DNA from: RGIG6353 sp964650465
Lineage (GTDB): Bacteria > Bacillota > Clostridia > Oscillospirales > SIG627
DNA: 63,403 bases
Direction of reading: 5' to 3'
Assembly (NCBI GenBank): GCA_964650465.1
Contig: CAZYTA010000012.1
Location: 1-63,403, forward strand
How positions within the stretch are numbered: the stretch's first letter is position 1; the number at the start of each line of letters is the position of its first letter. The notes beneath the pieces were generated by a model that was not told the origin of the DNA, ran no database searches, and saw only the letters and a list, made by a program, of their open reading frames with translations. The position numbers and the translations under genes were made by a program. This document shows, piece by piece, positions 50,857-59,648 of the stretch.

Positions 50857-51690
50857 TTACGTGCTTGCCGTCTCTTTGAATTTTGACGGTGACACGCCTG
50901 TTTTTGACTTGAAAAGCCTTGAAAAGTAATGAATGGAAGAGAAGCCGAGCTTTCCCGCAATCTGAGAAATATTCATATCTGTATTGCGTATGAGCTCCTT
51001 TGCGCTTGATATCTTCATATCATTGAAGTAGCTTATCACACCGCCGTCAAAGAGTCTTTTCAGCTTTGACGTGCTCATTGAACAGGCAACGGCTATTTCC
51101 TCTAACGTCAGATTTTTTTCAATGCTTCTTGAAAGAAAGTGAACTACCTTCATTTTTTCGTCGGTAGGCTTATTTTGATGTTTTGAGGTCACATCCTTGA
51201 TAAGACTTAACAGCACTAACTCAAGGTTGTTTTTTATTATCTGCAGAGAAGCCTCATCTCCTTTTCCATTGAAATACATACCTCTTTCGTTTGAATTTGG
51301 CGGTATGTGGCTAAACAGCTCAAGTCCAACGGAAAAGATTTCATTTATCGCATTTTTTTGCTTTTTGGTTAAAGAAAACGAACGGTTGTAAAGCTCGTCG
51401 GGGAGGTGCTCTGCCAGATCGAAGCTGATAATGTAAAGGGTTAATTCGGAGCTTTTTTCCGAGCCACAGTGAAACGAAAGAGGGGCGAATATTATAGCCT
51501 CTCCTTCACGCACAACGTGGCATTCACCGTCAATCATTACGTTATTTTCGCCTGATACAACATATACAAGCTCGGGAAAATCGTGTGCTTCGCCTATATG
51601 ATGGCGTGACGGCTTACTTTCGGTACGGTGAAGCGTAACAACATTCTTGACACTTATCTTGGAGGGGATAAAGGTTTTTTTATAATTCAT
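50857..51690 (-). CDS. AraC-family transcriptional regulator
   Basis: The 277-residue protein has an N-terminal cupin-like domain (about 35-105: HDFPELVYVVSGENNVMIDG and HVVREGEAIIFAPLSFH) and the C-terminal pair LTLEEIAVACSMSTSKLKRLF and ISQIAGKLGFSSIHYFSRLFK, ending GVSPSKFKE. It is divergent from the oxidoreductase at 51793, separated by 102 bp, and is likely its regulator. Confidence 0.92.
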   Translation of the reverse strand: MNYKKTFIPSKISVKNVVTLHRTESKPSRHHIGEAHDFPELVYVVSGENNVMIDGECHVVREGEAIIFAPLSFHCGSEKSSELTLYIISFDLAEHLPDELYNRSFSLTKKQKNAINEIFSVGLELFSHIPPNSNERGMYFNGKGDEASLQIIKNNLELVLLSLIKDVTSKHQNKPTDEKMKVVHFLSRSIEKNLTLEEIAVACSMSTSKLKRLFDGGVISYFNDMKISSAKELIRNTDMNISQIAGKLGFSSIHYFSRLFKSKTGVSPSKFKETAST

Positions 51691-51792
51691 AAAATGCTCC
51701 GATTGTGCAAATTTTATGTCTGTTTATCTAAATACATTCTACTGAATATAGTTTATCATAAGTACAGTAATAATGTCAAGGAGGAAAATAAT

Positions 51793-52839
51793 ATGGAAAA
51801 ATTAAGACTTGGACTTATTGGCTGCGGAGGTATGATGAAGAATCATGCAAGAGCGGTAAACTCTGTTGAAACAGTTGAAATAGTAGCTGTTTGCGACATC
51901 ATTCGTGAAAGGGCGGAAGAGGTTGCAACAGTACTTAATGCTCCTTTTATCACTACCGATTTTACGGAGATGCTTGATTATGTAGATGCGGTATTGGTAG
52001 CACTTCCTCATGACCTTCACTATGAGTGCGGAATGTTCTTTGCCTCGCATAAAAAGCACGTACTTATGGAAAAGCCTCTTTGCAATACAGAGGAGGAGTG
52101 CCTCGGTCTTATCAAAAGCTGCGAGGACAATGGCGTGACACTTATGTGTGCATATCCTGTGCGCTTTTGGCCGGGAATTATCAAGCTTAAGGAAATGGTT
52201 GACAGCGGAGAATACGGCAGAATAATACAGATGTCTATATGGACAGAACAGCTTACAGTTACAGGTAATATAAACGGCAGACCCAACTGGGGTGCTACCG
52301 CAAGACTCGGAGGCGGACAGTTTTTCAGTCACGGATGTCACTATGTAGACCTGCTTTTATGGTTTCTCGGTACTCCCGTAAAGGGCATGCATTTCGGTAC
52401 AAGGGTTGGCACGGAATGGATGCTTAAAGAGGGTACAAGTGCGGCAATTATGTATTTTGAAAACGGCGCGATAGGCTACCACGGTGCAACGTGGGGCGCA
52501 AGGGGTACAAGACTTGGTTATGATTTTCAGATACAGACGGAAAAGGGACTCCTTGAATACGAACACGCATCGGGTGAGGTGAGGCTGTATGACCAAAACA
52601 CGGCGCATAATCCCGGAGAATCAGAAAACACTGCATACAAGGTAATATGGGAAAGAGGTACAGATGCCTCCAAGGAGACACAGTACGAGATAGCACATTT
52701 TGCACATTGTGTAAAAACAGGCGAAAAACCGCTTACAAACGGATATGCTGCACTCCAAGGACTTCGTGCTATATGGCGCATGTACGATGCGGAAAAAACA
52801 GGCGTTGTTGCCGACCTTAGTGATTTGTCAATAGATTAA
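51793..52839 (+). CDS. Gfo/Idh/MocA family oxidoreductase
   Basis: The 348-residue protein has LRLGLIGCGGMMKNHARAV, the EKP motif in VLMEKPLCNTEEE and SHGCHYVDLLLWFLG with the active-site Lys/His region. ATG 51793 follows CAAGGAGGAAAATA; an upstream in-frame extension crosses the divergent promoter and is discarded. Single gene with its own terminator, beside a divergent AraC. Confidence 0.92.
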   Translation: MEKLRLGLIGCGGMMKNHARAVNSVETVEIVAVCDIIRERAEEVATVLNAPFITTDFTEMLDYVDAVLVALPHDLHYECGMFFASHKKHVLMEKPLCNTEEECLGLIKSCEDNGVTLMCAYPVRFWPGIIKLKEMVDSGEYGRIIQMSIWTEQLTVTGNINGRPNWGATARLGGGQFFSHGCHYVDLLLWFLGTPVKGMHFGTRVGTEWMLKEGTSAAIMYFENGAIGYHGATWGARGTRLGYDFQIQTEKGLLEYEHASGEVRLYDQNTAHNPGESENTAYKVIWERGTDASKETQYEIAHFAHCVKTGEKPLTNGYAALQGLRAIWRMYDAEKTGVVADLSDLSID

Positions 52840-52842
52840 GTT

Positions 52843-52879
52843 AAAAAAAGAGTGCTTGATGGCGGAAGCACTCTTTTTT
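52843..52879 (+). terminator. Intrinsic terminator
   Basis: AAAAAAAGAGTGCTT / AAGCACTCTTTTTT (52843-52857 and 52866-52879) with an eight-base loop. Confidence 0.85.
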
Positions 52880-52966
52880 AATGTGTAGGAAATTCCTCTT
52901 TTATCCAATATCTAAGCTCTCGGAAAATATCTTTGGACTTTTAAACGTTTTGCGTACACCAATTGT

Positions 52967-52995
52967 TGTTTTGTCCATAAGTGTTTTGTCCATAA
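52967..52995 (+). repeat. Direct repeat TGTTTTGTCCATAA, candidate operator
   Basis: The 14-bp sequence TGTTTTGTCCATAA occurs at 52967-52980 and 52982-52995, one base apart, about 80 bp upstream of the oxidoreductase at 53077. Two direct copies one and a half turns apart suit an AraC-type dimer; the regulator is not known. Confidence 0.5.
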
Positions 52996-53076
52996 AAACC
53001 GTTAAATAGTACATTGAATTTTTTTCTGTGTTGGTTTAATATATGCTTGAATAAAACATATGGCGGTGATCTGATA

Positions 53077-54345
53077 ATGAAACAATTAACACTTATACTT
53101 ATCGGCGGCGGAGACCGCGGAAGCTGTTATCTTAAATATCTGAATTCAAATCCCGATAAATTCAGATTAGTGGGTATAGCAGAGCCTGTTAAGGAAAAGA
53201 GAGAGTATTTGAGAAATCTGTACAGTGTACCGCAGGAAAACTGTGTTGAGGATTACAGAGAGCTTCTTAGTCGCCCGAGACTTGCAGATATAGCAATGAT
53301 ATGTACACAGGACAAAATGCACTTTGAGCCTGCAATGTTGGCTATAGAAAAGAAATATCACCTGTTATTGGAAAAGCCTATGTCGATAACCGTTGATGAA
53401 TGTTATCGAATATATAAGAGTGCTGAGGATAACGGTGTGAAGGGCATTGTCTGCCACGTATTGAGGTATACACCTTTTTATAAAACCATGAAGAGGTTTA
53501 TTGATGACGGCAAACTGGGTGATGTTATAAACATTGTTCACACAGAGGGAGTTGGTAATGTGCATATGAGCCACAGCTTTGTCAGAGGCAACTGGCGTAA
53601 AAGCTGTGAAGCGGCGCCTATGATTTTAGCCAAATGCTGTCATGACACAGACCTGCTGATGTGGCTTGTCGGGGATAGGTGCACCAGAGTTCAGTCTTTC
53701 GGAGGACTTACCTATTTTTGCGAAAACAATATCCCGGAAGGTGCAGCAAAGCGTTGTACAGACGGCTGTCCTCATAAGGATACCTGCTTTTATTACGCTC
53801 CATCGCTTTACAGAATAGATACTACCGAGGTTCAGCATTTCAGAGCCATTGTGGCAAACAAGTTCAATCCCACGGACGAAGAGGTGGATGAGGCATTAAA
53901 GACATCACAGTACGGCAGATGTGTATACCGCTGTGACAATGATGTTGTGGACCATCAAACGGTTAATATTGAGTACGAGGGCGGCAAAACAGCATCTCTT
54001 ACCATGTCCGGCTTCAATAAAGGCGGCAGAGATACTGTGATTATGGGGACGAAGGGTGAGCTTCGTGCCAATATTGAAGAGGAGCGAATGGAGTTTTATG
54101 ATTTTGCTTCAAGAACTGTCAGAAGCATATATGACCCTGAGGCTCTGACTGCTGCAGGAGGGCACAGAGGCGGAGATGAGGGAATAATGGCAGACCTGTA
54201 TGATTATATTGCTCTGGATAAGCCCTCGGATTCCATATCCGACCTTTACACCTCTTGCATGAGTCATCTTGTGTGCTTTGCAGCAGAGGAGGCGAGAGTC
54301 AAGGGTACAACTGTTGATATGGAGGAATATGTTAACAGCTTGTAA
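53077..54345 (+). CDS. Gfo/Idh/MocA family oxidoreductase with cysteine-rich insert
   Basis: The 422-residue protein has LTLILIGGGDRGSCYL, LLEKPMSITVDEC and KCCHDTDLLMWLVGD. It carries the insert CTDGCPHKDTCFYYAPSLY (about 229-247) plus CVYRCDND, a variant of the Cys block in the protein at 21693, which suggests a subfamily with a structural metal. ATG 53077 follows GCGGTGATCTGATA, a weaker ribosome site; an in-frame ATG 63 bp upstream is less likely. A small Cys-rich gene follows. Confidence 0.9.
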   Translation: MKQLTLILIGGGDRGSCYLKYLNSNPDKFRLVGIAEPVKEKREYLRNLYSVPQENCVEDYRELLSRPRLADIAMICTQDKMHFEPAMLAIEKKYHLLLEKPMSITVDECYRIYKSAEDNGVKGIVCHVLRYTPFYKTMKRFIDDGKLGDVINIVHTEGVGNVHMSHSFVRGNWRKSCEAAPMILAKCCHDTDLLMWLVGDRCTRVQSFGGLTYFCENNIPEGAAKRCTDGCPHKDTCFYYAPSLYRIDTTEVQHFRAIVANKFNPTDEEVDEALKTSQYGRCVYRCDNDVVDHQTVNIEYEGGKTASLTMSGFNKGGRDTVIMGTKGELRANIEEERMEFYDFASRTVRSIYDPEALTAAGGHRGGDEGIMADLYDYIALDKPSDSISDLYTSCMSHLVCFAAEEARVKGTTVDMEEYVNSL

Positions 54346-54408
54346 TTTTTAAACTGCTCTTGACACAATTGCTCTTTTGAGGTAAAATAATGCCCAGAGG
54401 TGCGGAAT

Positions 54409-54594
54409 ATGAAAAAGAAAATTACAAATTGCGAAAGCTGTGTTAACTTTGTCTACGATGAGGAACTTGGCTGTGAGGTTTGCATGGTGAATCTCGACGA
54501 GGATGAGTATTTGAAGTACATGGAGAGCTCCTTTGATGCCTGTCCGTATTATCAGCTTTATGACGAATACAAGACGGTAAGACGTCAGAATTGA
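54409..54594 (+). CDS. DUF6472-like small cysteine protein
   Basis: The 61-residue acidic protein has Cys pairs CESCVNFVYDEELGCEVCMVNLDEDE and CPYYQLYDEYKTVRRQ, matching a small conserved Clostridia family I know as DUF6472. Five or six cysteines suggest a metal site. The ATG is 54409 with AGAGG eight bases before. It is followed by a terminator and precedes the his operon. Confidence 0.7.
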   Translation: MKKKITNCESCVNFVYDEELGCEVCMVNLDEDEYLKYMESSFDACPYYQLYDEYKTVRRQN

Positions 54595-54622
54595 AACATC
54601 TTTATGAGATGTTTCAATTTTT
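54591..54622 (+). terminator. Intrinsic terminator
   Basis: TTGAAACATCT / AGATGTTTCAA (54591-54601 and 54607-54617) with a TTATG loop and a following T-run; the stop codon of the small Cys gene lies in the left arm. Confidence 0.85.
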
Positions 54623-54635
54623 TGTTAAAAAGGTA

Positions 54636-54664
54636 TTGACTTTTCAGATACAGAGTATTATAAT
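54636..54664 (+). promoter_or_regulatory. Sigma-A promoter of the histidine operon
   Basis: TTGACT (54636-54641), 17-bp spacer, TATAAT (54659-54664). Confidence 0.85.
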
Positions 54665-54677
54665 TTAGCATATTAAA
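54664..54677. promoter_or_regulatory. Candidate operator of the histidine operon
   Basis: TTTAGCATATTAAA is a partly symmetric sequence (TTTA-x-x-AT-x-x-TAAA) directly downstream of the -10 box, where a repressor would block transcription. It is a candidate for the TrpR-family protein encoded by the next gene. Symmetry and position are the only evidence. Confidence 0.4.
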
Positions 54678-54699
54678 GTGATAAAGTGAGGAAGTAAGA

Positions 54700-54999
54700 G
54701 TGGATAAATTACATACCCCGGATGTAGATAATCTTTTTCGTGCAATTCTTTGCCTTGAAAGTGTAGAGGAATGCTACCGCTTTTTTGAGGATGCGTGCAC
54801 GGTAAAGGAAATACTTGATATAGCTCAAAGGCTGAAAGCGGCAAGGATGCTGATGAACGGCGAAAACTATGTGGTGGTTAGCAAAACTACCGGAATGAGC
54901 ACCGCTACAATCAGCCGTGTTAACAAATGCCTTGAATACGGCGGAGGCGGATACAGAGCTGTGCTTGAAAAGCTCGAGAAGCAGGAGAACGGCAAATGA
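54700..54999 (+). CDS. hisR: YerC/TrpR-family regulator, probable histidine repressor HisR
   Basis: The 99-residue protein is a TrpR-like helical DNA-binding protein of the YerC/YecD family (DIAQRLKAARMLMNGENYVVVSKTTGMSTATISRVNKCLEYGGGGY, with the HTH about 56-76). In Firmicutes this family is predicted to regulate histidine genes and is called HisR. Here it is the first gene of the his operon: its stop overlaps hisZ by four bases. The start is GTG 54700 after GTGAGGAAGTAA. It would sense histidine and repress from the promoter just upstream (inference). Confidence 0.88.
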   Translation: MDKLHTPDVDNLFRAILCLESVEECYRFFEDACTVKEILDIAQRLKAARMLMNGENYVVVSKTTGMSTATISRVNKCLEYGGGGYRAVLEKLEKQENGK

Positions 55000-56099
55000 G
55001 AGAAAACGATATACTTAAGAATGAAGAAAAGGCAGTTTTTGCTCTTCGCGCCCTTTATAAGGAATACGGATATCTGCCTTTCAAAATGAGCAAATTTGAG
55101 GAGTATGACCTTTATGTGAGGAACAAGGACTTTCTTGTTTCCGATTCTGTTATTACCTTCAATGACACAAACGGCGCTCTCCTTGCTCTCAAACCAGATG
55201 TTACACTGTCTATAATAAAGAATACTACAGACCGTCCGGGGTGCAAGGAAAAGGTATATTACAATGAAAATGTATACCGCGTTTCAGGCAGCACTCACCG
55301 ATTCAAGGAAATAATGCAGACAGGACTTGAATGTATTGGCGATATTGATGCTTATGATATTTTTGAGGTGCTTTATCTTGCCGCAAAGAGTCTTGATACC
55401 ATTTCATCCGACTTTGCTCTTGATATCTCTCACATGGGCGTTTTCAAGGCATTGCTTGATGCTACAGGTAAGGATGATTATTTCAAGAAGGAGCTGATCC
55501 GTCTTGTAGCGGAGAAAAACCGCCATGAAGCCATGGCGCTTCTTAAAGAAAATTCGGTTGACTCAAAAACTGCCGAAAAACTTATATCCTTTATTGACCT
55601 TTACGGTTCGCCGGATAAGGTGCTCGCGGCTCTTGACGGTATATGCGATACTACTGACGCGCAATTGTCGCTTAGTTCTCTTAAAAAGCTGTGGTCGCTT
55701 CTTTCCCAAACGGAGTATGCAGATAGAATGAGAATAGATTTTTCGGTTATCAATGACATGAATTATTATAACGGAATTGTATTCAAGGGCTTTCTTAACG
55801 GTATACCCGAGGGTGTTCTTGCAGGCGGACAGTACGATGCGCTCATGGAGCGTATGGGCAGACGCTCGGGCGCAATAGGTTTTGCTCTTTACCTTGATTT
55901 GCTGGAGGATTTCAACCGAGAGGAAAAGGGATACGATGTGGATGTGCTTTTGCTGTACAGTGACAAAACCGATATAAAAAAGGTTTTTGACAGAGTACGC
56001 TCGTTGACATCGGCATCTCTTACCGTTACAGCACAGAAGAGCATACCGGAAAAACTCAGATATAAAATGACGGAAAATCTTGACGGGGAGGGAAAGTAA
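54996..56099 (+). CDS. hisZ: ATP phosphoribosyltransferase regulatory subunit
   Basis: The 367-residue protein is a class II histidyl-tRNA synthetase paralogue lacking the anticodon-binding domain. It shows the motif 1-like start and FNDTNGALLALKPDVTLS (about 55-72), YRVSGSTHRFKEIMQTGLE (motif 2, about 94-110) and GQYDALMERMGRRSGAIGFALYLD (motif 3, about 277-300). HisZ pairs with short-form HisG to make the active, histidine-sensitive enzyme. ATG 54996 overlaps the regulator stop; hisG starts 1 bp after its stop. Confidence 0.95.
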   Translation: MRENDILKNEEKAVFALRALYKEYGYLPFKMSKFEEYDLYVRNKDFLVSDSVITFNDTNGALLALKPDVTLSIIKNTTDRPGCKEKVYYNENVYRVSGSTHRFKEIMQTGLECIGDIDAYDIFEVLYLAAKSLDTISSDFALDISHMGVFKALLDATGKDDYFKKELIRLVAEKNRHEAMALLKENSVDSKTAEKLISFIDLYGSPDKVLAALDGICDTTDAQLSLSSLKKLWSLLSQTEYADRMRIDFSVINDMNYYNGIVFKGFLNGIPEGVLAGGQYDALMERMGRRSGAIGFALYLDLLEDFNREEKGYDVDVLLLYSDKTDIKKVFDRVRSLTSASLTVTAQKSIPEKLRYKMTENLDGEGK

Positions 56100-56100
56100 G

Positions 56101-56730
56101 ATGATAAATATAGCTCTTCCCAAGGGTAGACTTGGTGAAAAGGTTTATGCCATGTTTGAAAAAGCAGGCTTCGAATGTCCTTCTATCCATGAAAACAACA
56201 GAAAGCTTATATTTGAAAACGAAGAAAAAGGAATAAGATATTTTTGGGTAAAGCCCTCGGACGTATCTATTTATGTTGAGAGAGGAGCCGCTGATATAGG
56301 TGTGGCAGGGAAGGATATACTTCTTGAGTATTCACCCGAAATATATGAGCTTCTTGACCTTAACATAGGTAAATGCCGTATGGCGGTTGCGGCCAAAAAG
56401 GATTTTTATGACGATAACTCGCGAACTCTTAAGGTAGCAACAAAGTTTGTTAATATAGCAAAGAATTTTTATGCTTCCCGTTGCCGTGATATTGATATAA
56501 TAAAGCTTAACGGCTCCATTGAGATAGCTCCTATTCTCGGACTGTCCGATGTGATTGTAGATATTGTTGAAACAGGAACGACTCTCAAAGAAAACGACCT
56601 TGAAGTTGTAGAAACGGTTGTTCCTATCAGCGCAAGACTTATCGCTAACAAGGCGAGCTTTAAGTTTAAGACAGTTGAAATAGAAAAAATAGTTGACAGT
56701 ATGAAAGCACAGGTAAAAACCGATGATTAA
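56101..56730 (+). CDS. hisG: ATP phosphoribosyltransferase, short form
   Basis: The 209-residue catalytic subunit is a short HisG without the C-terminal regulatory domain, which agrees with hisZ upstream. It has IALPKGRLGEKV at the start, RGAADIGVAGKDILLE (about 61) and DVIVDIVETGTTLKENDL (about 150-167), the phosphoribosyl-pyrophosphate loop. It joins ATP and PRPP in the first step. ATG 56101 follows GGGGAGGGAAAGTAAG. It overlaps hisD by eight bases. Confidence 0.96.
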   Translation: MINIALPKGRLGEKVYAMFEKAGFECPSIHENNRKLIFENEEKGIRYFWVKPSDVSIYVERGAADIGVAGKDILLEYSPEIYELLDLNIGKCRMAVAAKKDFYDDNSRTLKVATKFVNIAKNFYASRCRDIDIIKLNGSIEIAPILGLSDVIVDIVETGTTLKENDLEVVETVVPISARLIANKASFKFKTVEIEKIVDSMKAQVKTDD

Positions 56731-58000
56731 TATATATAAATACGGCGAGGTGCCGAACAGCGAAGTATTCAAAAGAGAAAATATTGCTTCCAATGTTGAG
56801 GGAGATGTGGAAAAAATAATTGCCAATGTTGTACTCAACGGAGATAAGGCGCTCTTTGAATACTGCGAAAAATTTGACAAGGTGGTACTTTCCTCTCTTG
56901 AGGTAACCGAAGAGGAAATTACGGAAGCATTTGCTTCGGTAGAAGAAAAATTTACAGATATAATTAGAGAAGCCGCTGAAAATATTCGTGAGTTCCACAA
57001 GAGACAGGTTACAAACAGCTTCTTTATAAACGGAAAGGACGGCGTGATTACAGGTCAGAGAGTCAGCCCCATCGAAAAGGTTGGACTGTATGTGCCGGGT
57101 GGTACAGCCGCATATCCTTCAACGGTGCTTATGGATTCTATTCCCGCAAAAATAGCAGGATGTCATGAGATTGTAATGGTTACACCTCCCATGCGTGACG
57201 GTAAGGTAAATCCTGTTATTCTTGCCGCTGCAAAAATTGCGGGCGTTGACAGAATATTCAAGGTAGGCGGCGCTCAAGCGATTGCCGCACTTGCGTACGG
57301 CACAGAATCTGTTCCGAAGGTGGACAAAATTGTAGGACCGGGTAATGCATATGTTGCCGAAGCAAAAAAGCAGGTGTTCGGTAAGGTTGCAATTGATATG
57401 ATAGCAGGTCCCAGCGAGATTCTTGTTGTTGCCGACAGCACCTCGTCTCCTAAGAACGTAGCGGCAGATATGCTTTCTCAGGCTGAGCATGACAAAATGG
57501 CAAGTGCTGTTCTTGTAACGGATAGCTTTGATTTTGCCCAAAAGGTCAGCCGAGAGCTTGAAAGACAAATTCCGCTTCTTCCCAGAGCAGAGATAGCAAG
57601 AGCCTCAATTGATAACAATGGCAAGATAATAGTTGCGGAAGATGACCTCCTTTTGGCAATTGATATAGCAAACGAGATAGCGCCCGAGCACCTTGAGCTT
57701 TGTGTGGACAATCCGTTTGATTACCTTGACAAGGTTCACCATGCAGGTTCAATTTTTATGGGTAAGTACTGTCCCGAAGCGTTGGGGGACTATTTCGCAG
57801 GACCGAATCACACACTTCCTACCAGCGGTACAGCCAGATTTTCTTCTCCGCTCAGCGTGGATGATTTTGTCAAGAAATCACAGATAATCTATTATACCAA
57901 GGATGCTCTTGATAAGGTTTGTGATAAGGTGGCGTATTTTGCTTCAAAGGAAGGTCTTGATGCACACGCCAAAAGTGCTGTTGTCAGAGGTGAAAATTAA
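56723..58000 (+). CDS. hisD: Histidinol dehydrogenase
   Basis: The 425-residue zinc enzyme has the family blocks KVGLYVPGGTAAYPS (about 115), VGGAQAIAALAYG (about 180), DMIAGPSEILVVAD and SQAEHD (zinc-binding Gln/His, about 250), IANEIAPEHLEL (catalytic Glu/His, about 320) and GDYFAGPNHTLPTSGTARF. It oxidises histidinol twice to histidine. It overlaps hisG by eight bases and hisC by one. Confidence 0.97.
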   Translation: MINIYKYGEVPNSEVFKRENIASNVEGDVEKIIANVVLNGDKALFEYCEKFDKVVLSSLEVTEEEITEAFASVEEKFTDIIREAAENIREFHKRQVTNSFFINGKDGVITGQRVSPIEKVGLYVPGGTAAYPSTVLMDSIPAKIAGCHEIVMVTPPMRDGKVNPVILAAAKIAGVDRIFKVGGAQAIAALAYGTESVPKVDKIVGPGNAYVAEAKKQVFGKVAIDMIAGPSEILVVADSTSSPKNVAADMLSQAEHDKMASAVLVTDSFDFAQKVSRELERQIPLLPRAEIARASIDNNGKIIVAEDDLLLAIDIANEIAPEHLELCVDNPFDYLDKVHHAGSIFMGKYCPEALGDYFAGPNHTLPTSGTARFSSPLSVDDFVKKSQIIYYTKDALDKVCDKVAYFASKEGLDAHAKSAVVRGEN

Positions 58001-59064
58001 TGAGCAGATTTTTCAGCAACACTCACTCGTCACTTATACCCTATGTACCGGGTGAACAGTTAAACGATAAAAAATATATAAAGCTCAACACTAACGAGTC
58101 TCCTTATCCTCCGTCTCCCGCAGTGGAGCGTGCAGTGACAGAGGAGACCTCACGCCTGATGCTTTATCCCGATCCCGACTGTAAGACTCTTATTAAAAAG
58201 TTGGCTGAGGTTTACGGATTGAGTGCAGACTGTGTGGTTGTTACAAACGGCTCGGATGAAATACTTAATTTTGCTTTTCTTGCTTTTTGTGATAAAGAGC
58301 ATCCTGTGGTATTTCCCGACCATACCTATGGATTTTATAAGGTGTTTGCACAGCTTTATAATCTTCCTTATGAGGAAATACCATTGAGGGACGATTTTAC
58401 GGTATGTGTTGAGGACTATATAGGAATTAACAAAAATATATTTATTGCAAATCCCAACGCTCCTACAGGTATAGCACTCCCTCTTTCTGATATCGAAAGA
58501 ATAGTTGAGTCAAACCCCGATAATGTAGTTGTTGTGGATGAGGCATACGTTGATTTCGGCGGTGAGAGCGCTGTCGGACTTATAGAAAAGTATCCCAACC
58601 TTTTGGTGACACAGACATTTTCAAAGGCTCGTTCTCTTGCGGGTGCAAGATTGGGTATGGGCTTTGCATGCCCCGAGCTGATTGCCGATATAAACACTCT
58701 CCGCTATTCAACAAACCCCTATAACATTAACCGTCTTACAATGGCTGCAGGAGTTGCCGCACTTGAGGAAAACGGCTATTATACAGAAAATTGCAAAAAA
58801 ATAATCAAGGCACGGGAGTATACTGCTGCGTCTCTTGAAAAATTGGGCTTTCAGGTGCTTGATTCCAAAACAAATTTTGTGTTTGCCAAGAGTGATGTTA
58901 TAGGTGGAGAAGAGCTGTACAAAAAGCTTCGTGACCGCGGAATACTTATCCGCCATTTCACAAAGCCGCGTATTTCCGACTTCAACAGAATAACCGTGGG
59001 CACACAGGAGCAGATGGAGACTCTTATCGATGCAGTAAAACAGATACTGGAGGAAAAAATATGA
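58000..59064 (+). CDS. hisC: Histidinol-phosphate aminotransferase
   Basis: The 354-residue PLP enzyme has KYIKLNTNESPYPPSPAV at the N-terminus, NGSDEILNFAF (about 85), NPNAPTGIA (about 150), VVDEAYVDF, and the PLP lysine in TFSKARSLAGARLGM (about 208). It transfers amino groups to imidazole acetol phosphate. ATG overlaps the hisD stop (TAATG), and its stop overlaps hisB by four bases. Confidence 0.96.
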   Translation: MSRFFSNTHSSLIPYVPGEQLNDKKYIKLNTNESPYPPSPAVERAVTEETSRLMLYPDPDCKTLIKKLAEVYGLSADCVVVTNGSDEILNFAFLAFCDKEHPVVFPDHTYGFYKVFAQLYNLPYEEIPLRDDFTVCVEDYIGINKNIFIANPNAPTGIALPLSDIERIVESNPDNVVVVDEAYVDFGGESAVGLIEKYPNLLVTQTFSKARSLAGARLGMGFACPELIADINTLRYSTNPYNINRLTMAAGVAALEENGYYTENCKKIIKAREYTAASLEKLGFQVLDSKTNFVFAKSDVIGGEELYKKLRDRGILIRHFTKPRISDFNRITVGTQEQMETLIDAVKQILEEKI

Positions 59065-59648
59065 GAAGGTCAAAAATAGACAGAAACACAGCCGAGACAC
59101 AGATCTCTCTTTCTATTGATCTTGACGGAAAGGGAAGAGGGAAAATTGATACAGGATGCGGTTTTCTTGACCATATGCTCACTCTTTTTGCAAAGCATTC
59201 CCGCTTTGACCTGGAGGTTGTTTGCAAGGGAGATACCTATGTGGATTATCACCACACAGCGGAGGACATAGGTATAGCCTTGGGAAAAGCCTTTGCATTG
59301 GCGCTGGGGGATAAAAAGGGGATTGTCCGCTATGCAGATACGACGCTTCCCATGGATGAGACACTCATTCTTTCGGCTCTTGATATATCCGGCAGAGCAT
59401 ATCTTGCTTATGATGTTGAGATATTCACAGCCAAGGTGGGTGACTTCGATACCGAGCTTTCGGAGGAATTCTGGATGGCATTTGTCAGGGAAGCAGGTGT
59501 TACACTTCACATAAGAAAGATGGCTGGAACAAATTCTCATCACATTATAGAAGGCACATTCAAATCGGTTGCAAGGACACTCAGAAAAGCAACACGTATA
59601 GACCCTGAACTTGATGGTGAGGTGCCGTCCACAAAAGGAGTACTTTAA
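59061..59648 (+). CDS. hisB: Imidazoleglycerol-phosphate dehydratase
   Basis: The 195-residue monofunctional HisB has the paired metal sites GFLDHMLTLFAKHS (about 33-46), DYHHTAEDIGIALG (about 62-75), and HHIIEGTFKSVARTL near 160. It lacks the histidinol phosphatase domain of the E. coli protein; hisJ at the end of the operon supplies that activity. It overlaps hisC by four bases and hisH by one. Confidence 0.96.
   Translation: MRRSKIDRNTAETQISLSIDLDGKGRGKIDTGCGFLDHMLTLFAKHSRFDLEVVCKGDTYVDYHHTAEDIGIALGKAFALALGDKKGIVRYADTTLPMDETLILSALDISGRAYLAYDVEIFTAKVGDFDTELSEEFWMAFVREAGVTLHIRKMAGTNSHHIIEGTFKSVARTLRKATRIDPELDGEVPSTKGVL

Noticed and set aside
54595..54699. T-box or other riboswitch before the his operon
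   Set aside because: The leader is only about 30-40 bases after the promoter and has no T-box features.
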